This document shows, piece by piece, positions 11,432 to 21,720 of a DNA stretch of 64,000 bases (the first letter of the stretch is position 1; every line of letters begins with the position of its first letter). Origin of the DNA: Coniochaeta sp. PMI_546 (taxonomy: Eukaryota > Ascomycota > Sordariomycetes > Coniochaetales > Coniochaetaceae). The notes under the pieces were generated by a model. That model worked only from the letters and a program-made list of their open reading frames with translations, was not told where the DNA came from and made no database searches. The stretch spans positions 62,001 through 126,000 of the forward strand of contig MU271146.1 in NCBI GenBank assembly GCA_021432605.1, written 5' to 3'. A program made the translations under genes and the position numbers.

Positions 11432-12253
11432 TCAGCCCGTGAACGAAAGGGGTACACCCTTTGCGCGTGGCAGAGTGACATGAAGCCGCTTGCCGTCAAC
11501 CTTGCGAATCTCGCCATTGGAGTAACCGGTGATCCACTCGCGCTCCTCGCCTTGCCAGGTGAAATACATATTCCCCATCTTTCGCCAGACATTATCCCAC
11601 ACAGCTAACGCTTCGTCGTCACTGCTAGAGTGAACAACAGCGTTGCCAAGCCAGCAGTCCTCGGAAACGCAGGCGTTAGTGCCGTCCTCTAGCTCCTCCA
11701 GTGGCCACCAACAAAATGGGCAGTCCGGTGGCGCCGAGCCACTAGACGGTGAGCACTGCGGGCACGGAGCGAAGATATAGTTGACGTAGTTGTCGTTGAT
11801 GCTGCTGATCTCAACGCCTGGCAGAGTGAAGACATGCGAGCCGGTGCAACGGAGGAAGACTAGAGCCTTGAAAGCATAGGGGGAGGTCATCGGGTACGAC
11901 ATGATTGGGGCGTTGATAGACTTGCCCTTCTCGCCCTGGGTTTCCTGGTGGTCATGGTCCATGCCGTCAACACCACCATTCAGGCCAACGGTGCTGTGCC
12001 TGGTGGTCCTAGCCTGCTGGAATGGATTTTGCTTGGCCTCTCTCTCGATGGCTTGGAACTGCTCCGATACTGTCATAGTTGGTAACGTTAGCAGGCTGTC
12101 GGTTCGAGAAGCCTGAGCTTCCCATTGAGCTTCGTGCTCCGTGAAATCATTGGTACTAAACAAGGATGCCCTAGATAACTTACCATTAGCAGATAAGGAG
12201 CTTGCGAATGCCGCCTGGCTGTCTGGCGATCCTGTCTGCTTGAAGCGAGGCAT
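11432..12253 (-). CDS. Uncharacterised protein with a CxxC-CxxC (zinc-ribbon-like) segment
   Basis: An open frame of 273 aa from the ATG at 12253; I do not recognise the family. The first 100 residues are polar and probably disordered, with Ser/Thr/Gln-rich stretches. The last two thirds look folded: YAFKALVFLRCTGSHVF, then CPQC and CPFC separated by about a dozen residues, then a Cys-containing acidic segment and a Trp-rich block (AVWDNVWRKMGNMYFTWQGE). The Cys pairs suggest a zinc-bound ribbon. A strong donor-like GTAAGTTATC occurs inside the frame (about 12183-12174 on this strand), but splicing it out to the nearby AG sites breaks the frame, so I keep a single exon. In-frame upstream Mets exist to 12433 but lie in sequence that does not look coding. 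Confidence 0.6.
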   Translation of the reverse strand: MPRFKQTGSPDSQAAFASSLSANGKLSRASLFSTNDFTEHEAQWEAQASRTDSLLTLPTMTVSEQFQAIEREAKQNPFQQARTTRHSTVGLNGGVDGMDHDHQETQGEKGKSINAPIMSYPMTSPYAFKALVFLRCTGSHVFTLPGVEISSINDNYVNYIFAPCPQCSPSSGSAPPDCPFCWWPLEELEDGTNACVSEDCWLGNAVVHSSSDDEALAVWDNVWRKMGNMYFTWQGEEREWITGYSNGEIRKVDGKRLHVTLPRAKGVPLSFTG

Positions 12254-14840
12254 ATTGAGAGGCAATACTCTATCAAGAGTCAAGCTAGCGTGCGAGTTCG
12301 ATTTCCTGTGAGGATGATGTGGTTTGAGGGGCTGGGTTGGGTAAGTAGAGATGGTGAATAGAATTAGGGGATGAGCCATTGAGATGTAGACTCGAATATA
12401 TACTCGCATGCACCAGTCGTCCCTCGTATACATCTTTGTTCTGATCTAGGACCATATGCCCTTCATTGCTTTGTGCCGTGTGCACCAAACGCTCGGCCTA
12501 TTCTCTTTGGCAACAAAGCGTCCTTGAAGGTCAGATGTGTTCTCTTGTGGGGAGCTAAGAATAGAACATATCAAAGCCTTGTTGTTCATTAACAGCCATG
12601 GTTGCAGCCCAATCCCGACGGATCCATATCACACTTGTTGTTACACCAGAATGGAAGCGAGGCTCTCTAGTATCAATTTCGGAACTGGCGGTAGTCTTGG
12701 AGGGGTTTAGGGAGCCCATATGCTGTGCGTACTCAACTCCTTGCCCCTATAGATTGTTCCATACCAACATAAAAATCAAGTAATTATGTGGTGTTCCAGG
12801 CATCAAACCTACAAGCGTAGCCCTCGACTAAACAAAATTCCGTCGACTTGCATCAAGTGGAAAAAGTATACTTCAACCGAAAAGAATCACTATACACGAT
12901 GGTATTGTCCAGTTCTTCAATTCACCAGTCAATTCACCAATGTATGAGTTACTGCATCAAATGCAATTCCTGAATGCCTGCCTGCCTTAGCTAGGTGATT
13001 CATCTAACGCTACAATATCACACTGAATTTCAAAAGCTGTCCCTTTTTTCCACGGGGCATAGACGCAAATGGGCAAAATGACGAGTGGAGGGCAGACGAA
13101 CTCCACACACCTCCTCTGAGTATACCAACAGGTAGAACGAGCCAGAACCGAACGGTCGACCCTGCCAACCATAGCGCACATACCTGGAGCTCGACAACCC
13201 TTCCTCAATCCTCCTGAGCACAACTCCATTGGAAGGCAAGACGAGAGCATTCACACATTGACTCCTAATGCATTCAAACTTGCTTTAACCAATTTTGGGT
13301 GCTGAACTAGGGTACGAAGTGGCTCACTCCTCATCGGCTGCTGCCATCGGCTTGATTGCGCAGATGATTATCGAGTTGATTAGTCAATGAGGCTCACAGA
13401 AGTACAGTATAATGACAAACACACAAGTGACTGTTGCAAGCACTTCAGTCAGGACCCTGGCTCAGAGCCTGTAGGATGCAGGTCTTGTGGCTGACGAGGG
13501 CGCTGATTTGACCTTGATAGCAAGTCTTATCAATAGCCCTGCCCATCCGGCGAGGGGATGGCATGCAAAGCTCCAAAGGTCCTGTCAATAGGCAGAACGT
13601 GACAGAGCGAAACGGGGGAATTTGTGAAGTCTTGAAGGCCTGGGGTTGTGTCAGATAAGCTGGGAGTAGGAGGAAGTAATCCAAAACAGCTATCGGTTTA
13701 CTACAGGGCAGCTCGGTAGTTGTGGTGCGATCTCTATGTTTTCTTAAGCTGACTCTCGTTTCTTTCGGCCATTTTACGGGCTGGACACCTATGCCAAGAT
13801 CTGAACATTGCTTGCTAAGGCCTTGCAATTCCGCGTCGTGCACAATACGTTCCTCTTCCTTCTCATTCTTAGGTGCGAGTTTGAAAACGAATGGATGACC
13901 GACTAGCCTACATGATGTGAAGAGAAGCAGGTTGCTCATCGTTGCTTCACGTGTTACTTGTTCTCTTAGGTCCTTGGAGATCGGTGGGCGCATACGTACA
14001 GCTTATTCCTTCCGACACCTGCGGCAGACACGAACCCCTGATCCGCACTGTCCCTGCTGCTCAAAAGTAGCGCAGCGAGATGTGCCTGACCTGACCGACG
14101 CAGGAAGAGGCCCCTGAGAGTGTGCGTATTATTCCGACGTCGCAATATATGTGACTAGATGTTTATCAAGTCACCCAGATTCCAATAGTCACCAATCTAC
14201 ATGGACATCTTCAAGGAACTTTGCAGATGAACAAACTGGTCCCGACTTCGTGGGAGACAGAACAGACACCGCCAGAATGACACGAGACTGCTGGCGCCAG
14301 TCATCCAGCATGGATAAGTCGAAGACCAATCAGCTCATTCCGATCGACCCGACAGTTTGGTACCGGCCTCTATATCAGGTCTAGTCTCAGTCTTGGTTTG
14401 CTAGATTCGCAAACTTCCAGCCAACATCAATCTGCCAACAAGCGCCTCGAAACTCTGGTTTTTTCCATTTACCGCCATCCTTCTGGGCGCCATGCAAAAC
14501 CTCGTCAGAAAAGCCTTCGAGACACGGACGTGCTTGATTTGTTTTAGCTCTCCTCCACGCTGAGTATTGCACGTTAACGCCCGCGAGCAGCGCGGCACTG
14601 CTAATGGGGCACCCGGCATAAGGATGGTACCAGAGGTGGGAAGGGAGCCGGCTATCATTGGCAGTCCGAAGACGTCGGTTGGTATTGAGTGGGGTGCAGC
14701 CACATCATCCGCATTGCCTGCCATGGAGCCTGGCGTCCTCCATCCGTCTACATATTCTCGTCTGCGGCTCGACTTGGTGGAATATGCCGCACGAATGTCT
14801 CATGATTTAGACCTGTCGAAGATCACCTCTGGGAGAGATA
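12254..14840. other. Long gene-poor interval (2.6 kb)
   Basis: No gene is supported. The longest frame (182 codons, minus strand, 13445-13993) has no domain, odd composition and no intron logic. The interval is less GC-rich than the coding flanks. No terminal repeats or obvious transposon parts were found by eye. Confidence 0.45.
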
Positions 14841-16675
14841 ATGCAGCACTGGGAAGACAGAGTCCTTTACGTCGCTCAGGAAGTACCTGGCAAGGGAACT
14901 GGACTAGTTGCTCTAAGGACGATCCGCAAAGGCACCCGAATTTTATGCGAAGAGCCAGCCATCACCCTTCCTCGGCTTGAAGATCAAGGGGAGTCCGAGC
15001 TTCTGACATCCATCAGCCGGCAAGTCAATGCCCTTACCGAGCACCAGCGCCAGATTTTCCTCTCTTTGCACAATCTTCATCCATATACGAACGATGCAGA
15101 GCGGTATCTCGGGTTAGCCTGCACTGTCTCCTTGCCCATCGACGATGCTAATGGGCGTGCCGATGGGGGTGTTTTCCTCGATGCAAGCCGTATCAACCAC
15201 GCCTGCGACAACAATGCGCAAAAGTATTGGAATACGAACATCCAACGACATACAGTCCATGCTTTGAGAGATATCGAGGAGGGAGAGGAGATAACAGTCT
15301 ATTACCTTCGGGCATATCGAAAACGCGAGATTAGACAAGCTACTCTGCGCTCGGATTTTGGGTTTGATTGCTCGTGTCGTCTCTGCTCCTTGCCACCAAG
15401 AGAGTCCCAGCAGAGCGACAGAAGACTGGAGGAGATACATCGTTTGGACGGTCTGATCGGCAACGACGGCTTGACCGGAGTCTTGTTAGACCCGTTGTGG
15501 ATTCTCCGTTATGTTGATCGACAAGTCCGGCTCTACGAAGAACAAGGCCAGGACCATGTCGGTCTGCCGAGGGCTTTTTTCGATGCGACACAGATTGCAA
15601 TAGCCCACGGTGACTTGGCGCGGGCGCGCATCTTCGCGGAGAGGGCAATCTCTAGCTGGCGAATAAGCCTTGGAGATGACGCAAAGGAAGTCATAGAGAA
15701 CAGCGTCATAGCCGAAGACCCAACAAAACACCGCCATTACGGGCTCTCCTTCAAGTGGCGGACAGCAATAGACGACGTACCCACGGATCTCGATGATGAC
15801 GACTTTGAAGACTGGTTGTGGAGAAGGAATAACACCGAGCCGACTATCGATCCAGTCGTCGCGAACCTTCGGACAAGGACAACATTCCCCAGCTTCGTTG
15901 CCCTTCCTGACGAGAAGGACATCGACTTCATATACTACGAGCGGAAAGATTCGGGGGCGTTCGGACCACGTCGACACTGGTGCTTCCTGGCCGAGATCAT
16001 TGACGTGGAGATGCTGCTCCAATCGCGTCTGAAGCTGGAGCTAAGGGACATTGATGGAAGGAAGGTAGACATGCTGTTTTACACACCTGGCAGAGGTGTG
16101 GAATTGGACCACTCTGTGGTTCAAAAAGGAAATACGGTTGCCCTCCTCTACGCGGAGCGTCACACATTCAAATATGCTCCCCAACCCGGTCTCCGACACG
16201 AAGATCCCGGGAGGATCAAGGTACGTAGTTCGACATCTTCGTCAGTGCATCACCGCTCATAACGGCTCAACATCTCATCTCTGACCGGATATGATATCGC
16301 ACAGCTCTTTCCCGTATCCCTCGACGGTCTCCTAGCGTTGAGTGACGAGGTTCAGCAATATTCGACAGTGCATAATGGCATCAGGACCTGCCATGGTTGC
16401 GGCAAGAAAGGGGCAATGCAAAATCATTGTGCCAGGTGTTCAGCTTTCTGGTACTGCGACAAGGTAAGGAATCCGCCAGAAAGCTTTCTATCCACTGGAA
16501 ATGCTAAGATTTTCACCGAAAGGCGTGTCAAGAAGTTGGCTGGAAAGACAAAGGACACAAAGATAGTTGCAGGCTCCTCCGGGACCAGGATTTGCGAGGA
16601 CTCTTTGCCCTGAAATGGGACGAGTTTGAGGACTATGTCAGCTTTCCTCTATCTTCATGGAAGGACTTCCCGTGA
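14841..16675 (+). CDS. SET-domain protein with C-terminal MYND zinc finger
   Basis: Exons 14841-16220, 16305-16463 and 16523-16675 give 563 aa; both introns (84 and 59 nt) are in phase 0. An N-terminal SET domain (about residues 5-180) has the opening motif GKGTGLVALRTIRKGTRIL, the SAM/active-site motif SRINHACDNNAQ, the EEGEEITVYYL strand and a post-SET-like CSCRLC cluster. A middle region of about 270 residues has no recognised domain. The last two exons make a MYND finger: TCHGCGKKGAMQNHCARC, then FWYCDK, then CQEVGWKDKGHKDSC, giving the CxxC-CxxC-CxxxC-HxxxC pattern. Likely a lysine methyltransferase acting on a histone or other protein. In animal SMYD proteins the MYND lies inside the SET domain; here it is at the far C-terminus. 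Confidence 0.88.
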
Positions 16676-17189
16676 TAATAAGATACATGGGCACGCCTAT
16701 CTAGCATCTAAGTGAATCTTAACTTGCATATGAATGCCCATTTTATCGCCATTTACTGGAGTCCTGCATGATACCACGCCTATACCAAGTAATGAAGAGT
16801 TGACAGTCACTCCGCCTTCAAGACAGGTTTGTGAATTGGTTGCCATGTTGCAGGGGGGACAGAGAGGATGGCCGCCAAGAACTATGACGCAGTGTCCTCC
16901 TCCCACTCACTGCCTTCCATGGCGGCATCCTTCACAGCCAAACAATAAAACAGTATGTTTACCAAAACCGGTTCGCCGCACAAACGTCACTGCTAAACCT
17001 AAAAAGGTTTTATATACACTACTACACGTGTAGAAAACGTCTACAGGCCAAGCCAAACTTAAACTCTTTTCAAGAACTCTAAGCTTTAGACCAAGCACCT
17101 GCAGTACCTTAGTTTCCCTGCAAGATCCATCCCCGCACTCCGCACTACTGCACCAGAGCACGATCATCACCTCGGCATCGAAACCAATC
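16676..17189. other. Intergenic, promoter side of the Con-6 gene
   Basis: About 510 bases holding the SET gene 3' end and the Con-6 upstream region. Besides the TATA-like site and CACGTG listed separately, nothing specific is seen. Confidence 0.4.
17011..17018 (+). promoter_or_regulatory. TATA-like element upstream of Con-6 gene
   Basis: TATATACA lies 179 bases ahead of the Con-6 start codon and is followed by a CACGTG palindrome at 17025-17030. Position and sequence suit a TATA box for a strongly regulated gene; the assignment is inferred from position only. Confidence 0.35.
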
Positions 17190-17515
17190 ATGGATTCTCA
17201 AGGCGCCAAATCCGTCATGTCCAACGACATGAAGGAGCTTACTGAGGGCAAGGAGCAGATCTCCTCGCAGATTCGCGGCCATAAGGCGAATCTTGCCAAT
17301 CCCAGTTAGGAACCCCGTATATATATATAGCCTCACACGAAGACATGCGACGACTGACAGTCATCACCACAGACACGAGCGAGCAGTCGAAGGAGAACAG
17401 CAAAAAGATCATCGAGGACCTCGGCGGCGATGACACTCTGGAGTCTCATCGGCAGAAGCCGATCAGCAAGTCTGCTGCTGAAGAGTTGGAGGGCACCAGG
17501 GCTGCGGCGGCTTGA
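17190..17515 (+). CDS. con-6: Conidiation-specific protein 6 (Con-6) family, small hydrophilic protein
   Basis: Exons 17190-17304 and 17373-17515 (68-nt intron containing a TA repeat) give 85 aa. The join restores the family motif GHKANLANPN-TSEQSKENSK, which is cut by the intron inside the second Asn codon. The protein is rich in Lys, Glu, Ser and Gln with no hydrophobic core, as in the intrinsically disordered Con-6 proteins first described in Neurospora crassa. Those are made during conidiation and persist in dormant spores; a desiccation or stress protectant role is usually proposed. Only one clear copy of the repeat is present, with a diverged second half ending EELEGTRAAAA. Donor GTTAGG is weak but is the only one that keeps the motif. 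Confidence 0.85.
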
Positions 17516-18335
17516 ATCGCTGGTCTCAGAGTTGAGATTCTGAAATGGACTAGCATTGTAAGAGGCGAAGACTATCATTAGGGCATGGCAATTTGCACGC
17601 GTTCTGAACAATGACGTGTCACGGTATGGCTGGGTGATGTTGAGCGCATGGTTTGCTTCTTCCTACATTTCGATATTGTGAGCCTTGTTTTTCTACTGTG
17701 TTTAGCTCCCTCATCCGTTGATAGCTTCGTTGAACATATAATGACAAGGTCTTACTCAAGAACGCTGGCTCTAATTCAGAACGTCGTAATGATTTGATAG
17801 TTGATATCCCGACTGTGACCACGGATTCTTCACCGAGGAGCGCCCTTTTTCCTCGTTGCTACTAAGTCGTTATTCAGAGTTGATTTTACATGTTCCTAGT
17901 CTCGGTGAGCCTTGGAGATTATCTACGTGATCGATGATATCAGCAAGTTCATTGAAGTTTCACCCCGTTCTCTGGCATTGCACACTGCCAGCCTAACGTA
18001 CAGCACTTGTATACTATGAGTGATGACAAATAGCTACTTGTACACACAGTAACAATCATTCTTGTTGACGTAGATTCCACAAGTGATACTCGATGATCTT
18101 AGAAGTGGATGGAAGGCATAACTATATGTATATATATTGCACACCAGGTAAGGTCAGAAAGTTTAGTGTGTCGAGCGGACAAGTCTTCGAGACGAGGATC
18201 AACACCATTGAACTGACACGAAGTGTGTAGACCATCTTCAGCCCCTTCAGGAGCAACCAGCTGCACGGTGTCCATAAAAAGTAGATGTAGCAAATGAGGG
18301 AAATCATGATTCATCGCGCATCATCAATCAATGGT
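17516..18335. other. Intergenic between convergent genes
   Basis: Converging 3' regions of Con-6 and the flavin monooxygenase. AT-rich with a TATATGTATATATAT tract near 18123-18139. No gene seen. Confidence 0.4.
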
Positions 18336-20027
18336 CTAGCGTTGCTTCTTGGCCTCCTCCTCCTTCTTCCACTTCTCCCCCATGGCCTCAACCTCTCTAT
18401 TAGCCCTCTCAATGGCCTCTCTGGCGCCAGCCCAAGCCTTCCTACCCCTGCCAGTGTCGAAGAGTCGGTAGACGTACGGCGTGTCGATGCCGTTCATAAC
18501 CAGGTTGTAGAACTTCCGATCCCGCCACCAGAACTTCCAGCCCTCGACACCCCAAGCCGCGAGCTTCTCGTTGACTCCCGTGCCAGCCACCTCGTTCATC
18601 CACCGGTAGGTAGCCCGCCCCCGAGACCAGCGAAATCCGGGGTGGGGCATAGGCCCGTACTTCAGCATCGTCACGACAAAGTCGTAGTGCGCGTCGATAT
18701 CCCTCGCCATCTCCCCGGCCGACGGGACGGGCCACTGCCCGGACCAGACGCTCGCCAGCGCCATGGTCTCCAGATCCGAGACGACGAAAGGCGGCTTCAG
18801 GAACAGCATGGTCCCGATGAAGGCCAGAGACTCCGGGAACTGCTCGCTGATGTAGCCGTGGTACAGCCGGGGGAAGTAGGAGTGAGAGTTTGCGAACTTG
18901 GATTTGCGCATCCGCTCGAAGCCGTCGGGCGCCTTTTCCGGGTCTGTCGGGCTGCCTGCGCCGTGGATGAGGGAGAAGTCGTAGCGGTAGCCCGAGCAGA
19001 CGATCACGGCGTCGATGTCCTCCAGGACCGTCCCGTCCAGGAGTCTGACGCTCCGGGGCCCCGTGAAGGCCTCGATGCCCTGGCAGGTTTGTATGGCATC
19101 GCTCACCAAGTTCTGTGCAAGGTTGTTGTCAAAGTTTGGGACGCGGTGAGGTACTCCTTGCAGGATCCGCGGCTTTGCGAACGACGGGTGCGTCTTGAGG
19201 CCGGGGTATTCCTTGAACATCATGGCGGTCATGCCCTTGGTCATCAGCCTGCTCATGACAACAGGAGCCCAAGATGCGAGTGTTCGAAGAATTAGGCCCA
19301 TCCGGTGGGTCAAGGTGTGGTCGAAGGCCTTGCCGTTCTGCATCCGGGGCAGCACGATGAAGCTGTCGCGATGGCTGAGGTAGACCTTGGCACCGGCCGT
19401 CACCAGGAAGGACTGGGTGTCGGTCGCCGACGCACCGACTCCCACTACGATCACGTTCTTGCCCTTGTACTTCTCGGCATTCCGGAACTGACGAGAGTGG
19501 ATTATCTCGCCCTCGAACAGTTCGGAGCCTTTGTACTTTGGCAGGTTGGGCACGTTGAGCATACCGGTGACGACGACGACGCGGTCGAACAAGTGATCCG
19601 TGACGGGGCCATCAGGGCCTACTGTGAGATCACGCGTGGAGACAGTCCATTTGTTCAGCTCCTCGTTGCGCTCGACCTTGACAGCCTCGGTGTTCAGCTT
19701 GACATGCGGGATCAAGTCAAATTTCTGGGCGTACAGCTCCAGGTACTCCTGGACATGGGCTGCTGACGGATGTGTACCGGCATAGGACTGATACGGGAAA
19801 TCCGTGAAGGAGGACGCTTGTTTGGACGTGTTCTTGGTAGTCAGATCCAAGGCCGCCGTCTGGTCCGTGTTGGCCGAAGGGTGCCAGTTCCCACCTATGT
19901 ACCCCCATCGTTCGAATACCGTCACCTCGAGCCCTTGTTCGAGCAGATTCTTGGCGGCGTTCAGCCCAAATGTACCGGCCCCGACAACACAGACATGATT
20001 TCCAGGGTTGCGAGATGATGTGACCAT
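18336..20027 (-). CDS. Flavin-containing monooxygenase (FMO/Baeyer-Villiger type)
   Basis: Intronless, 563 aa. Motifs in order: FAD-binding GAGTFGLNAAKNL near residue 16, the second FAD contact FERWGYIGGNW, the FMO fingerprint region FEGEIIHSRQFRN (about residue 170), the NADPH-binding GVGASATD, and the C-terminal VIVCSGYRYDFSL. The enzyme uses NADPH and O2 to oxygenate a soft nucleophile (N or S) or a ketone; which it does cannot be told from sequence. It has no signal peptide but ends in a long basic/acidic helix (AREAIERANREVEAMGEKW). Length fits fungal FMOs. It lies next to a decayed aldehyde dehydrogenase, so the two may once have formed a small catabolic or secondary-metabolite pair. 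Confidence 0.92.
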   Translation of the reverse strand: MVTSSRNPGNHVCVVGAGTFGLNAAKNLLEQGLEVTVFERWGYIGGNWHPSANTDQTAALDLTTKNTSKQASSFTDFPYQSYAGTHPSAAHVQEYLELYAQKFDLIPHVKLNTEAVKVERNEELNKWTVSTRDLTVGPDGPVTDHLFDRVVVVTGMLNVPNLPKYKGSELFEGEIIHSRQFRNAEKYKGKNVIVVGVGASATDTQSFLVTAGAKVYLSHRDSFIVLPRMQNGKAFDHTLTHRMGLILRTLASWAPVVMSRLMTKGMTAMMFKEYPGLKTHPSFAKPRILQGVPHRVPNFDNNLAQNLVSDAIQTCQGIEAFTGPRSVRLLDGTVLEDIDAVIVCSGYRYDFSLIHGAGSPTDPEKAPDGFERMRKSKFANSHSYFPRLYHGYISEQFPESLAFIGTMLFLKPPFVVSDLETMALASVWSGQWPVPSAGEMARDIDAHYDFVVTMLKYGPMPHPGFRWSRGRATYRWMNEVAGTGVNEKLAAWGVEGWKFWWRDRKFYNLVMNGIDTPYVYRLFDTGRGRKAWAGAREAIERANREVEAMGEKWKKEEEAKKQR

Positions 20028-20492
20028 TCTGAAAGGCTGCGATATGAACTGCGGAACGGCAACAGTGGAAGCAAATGGGAGTTATTAGTTGCGACCGTTG
20101 GCAGAGTTGGTAGCTCGAACAATATCTATGCTCTAGCCTGCCTCCGAACTTATAAGCATGTTTTGTGGGGGGATGATCCGGGGTGAGATGCTACGCTGCC
20201 AAGGGGCGCGTACTCGCCTTGTTCCTTCGGATCCTCAGCCGCACAGGCTAGCGGATGTCACCTTTCCCGAAGGAGACAGTGACCAAGTGACGGCTGACAA
20301 GACTCACACGATACGAATACACGTCTTGATAAGCAGAGGATTCTGGTGCTGACACCTGCAGGGAACCGCCGTCTTGCCCTCAGTACACAGTATGAATTGC
20401 TGCACATCTACTGATGATGAGTAGTAGTCAAGGTCAATGAATCGTCTGCCACGACTGTCGTTGCTCAGACAAGAAGCTACCTACCACACCTT
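20028..20492. other. Intergenic, upstream of the FMO gene
   Basis: Promoter side of the FMO gene and 3' side of the aldehyde dehydrogenase remnant. No gene seen. Confidence 0.4.
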
Positions 20493-21063
20493 CTACTCAA
20501 AGGTCTTCTTCCACACCCAGATACTCCTCGAGTTGGTAAAGTGCCCGAAGCCCTCGATGCCCCATTCCATCCCGATGCCGCTCTCCTTGTGCCCTCCAAA
20601 CGGCACGTCGGGCGCGACATCAAAGTGTGAGTTGACCCAGACGCTCCCAGCACTGATCTGCCTCGCCATCTTCTCCGCCCTCGCCACGTCCCTGCTCCAC
20701 ACCGACGTGCCCAGCCCGGTCCTGAGCGCGTTCGCGCGCGCTCAATGACCTCCTCCTCGGCCGACCACTTCAGCAGCGGCACGAAAACGGCTCCTCGACC
20801 CCAATCCGCGAGTCCTCGGGCGGGTTGTCGATGATGGCCGGCTCGATGAAGTAACCTCTTGCCCGTCTCGCGCACCCTGCCCTCCAGCGCGACCTTCCAG
20901 CCGCACCTCTCGATCTCCGCGTACATATCCCTGACCAGCCCGAACTGCACGCCCTTCTGGATCGGCCCCGACGACGATGTCAGGCTCGAACCGTCGCCGG
21001 TCTCGAACCGTCCCCGGTCTTCATGTGCGTCCTGGTGAAGTCCACCATGGCATCGGTCATCAC
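20493..21063 (-). pseudogene. Decayed C-terminal part of an aldehyde dehydrogenase
   Basis: The three minus-strand frames together carry the last 185 or so residues of an NAD(P)-dependent aldehyde dehydrogenase. Blocks in order: FTRTHMKTGDG; GVQFGLVRDMYAEIERCGWK; YFIEPAIIDNPPEDSRIG; VPLLKWSAEEEVIERA; and the intact end GTSVWSRDVARAEKMARQI, GSVWVNSHFDVAPDVPFGGH, KESGIGMEWGIEGFGHFTNS. About three frame changes separate the blocks: one after the RETGK segment, one before VPLLKW and one after EEVIERA. An imperfect 17-bp tandem duplication lies near 20988-21022 at the upstream edge. The N-terminal part with the catalytic Cys and the NAD fold was not found, so it is both truncated and broken. Confidence 0.85.
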
Positions 21064-21720
21064 TAAGTGCGAGAGACGTATAGGTAACCTCGTCTACTTT
21101 CTGGTTCGTGGCTTGAAGAATGCCCTTCTAAACGCCATTGGATTTAATCCAACGAGGATCTCAATGGCTCGACGTCCAAGAACGGAGAGTAGACTACTAG
21201 TTTGATGCCGCGGTGTCGCAGTGCCACTAGACTGGCACATTATCCGTGACCGAGGTCTTGGGAAGTCTCCCTCCGATGGCCTGGACTGTGCCTGGTTGAC
21301 CGTTGAGGCTTGTTGGCATCACTCCCGACCTTTGTCCGTTGCCATTCTTGGTTCAGACTCCAAGTCGAACCAGCATGGGAATCGTTCAAGCTGTCGAGTC
21401 TGAGTGGATAGGGAGCGGGGAAGAAGGCGAACAGGTTCAAGTATCCACTGTCGGTGCCCGGCGCGACGTTGTTTGATCGGTTTGCCAGTGAGGAGGAGTG
21501 AGAACAAGGAGAGGGGCGCCAAGAAGGACAGTCCGAAGGCGGAGAAGATATCAAGGTCACGACGGAGTGGCGCATGCAGGGCCAGGAGATGGATGCTAAG
21601 GCGTTGGAGCGCGAGAGGAGGGAGAGCATTACGGCAGGATATCACGTCCATGTATAATGTAATCCCTACTGCCAAGGGTATCAATCTAGTCTTCAACTCC
21701 ATCCCATGCAGCCTCCCATT
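21064..21720. other. Intergenic between the dehydrogenase remnant and rvt
   Basis: No gene is seen, and I could not find the missing N-terminal part of the dehydrogenase here. The right end is the 3' flank of rvt. Confidence 0.4.

Noticed and set aside
13445-13993. 182-codon minus-strand frame in the gene-poor gap
   Set aside because: No domain, no signal peptide, irregular composition, and no supporting start context; could be chance.
16221-16304. Continuing the SET gene frame past 16220 to the stop at 16262
   Set aside because: A good GTACGT donor and CACAG acceptor join instead to the MYND exons and keep phase.
18294-19295. 333-codon plus-strand frame opposite the FMO
   Set aside because: Antisense of strong FMO motifs; composition is that of a complementary frame.
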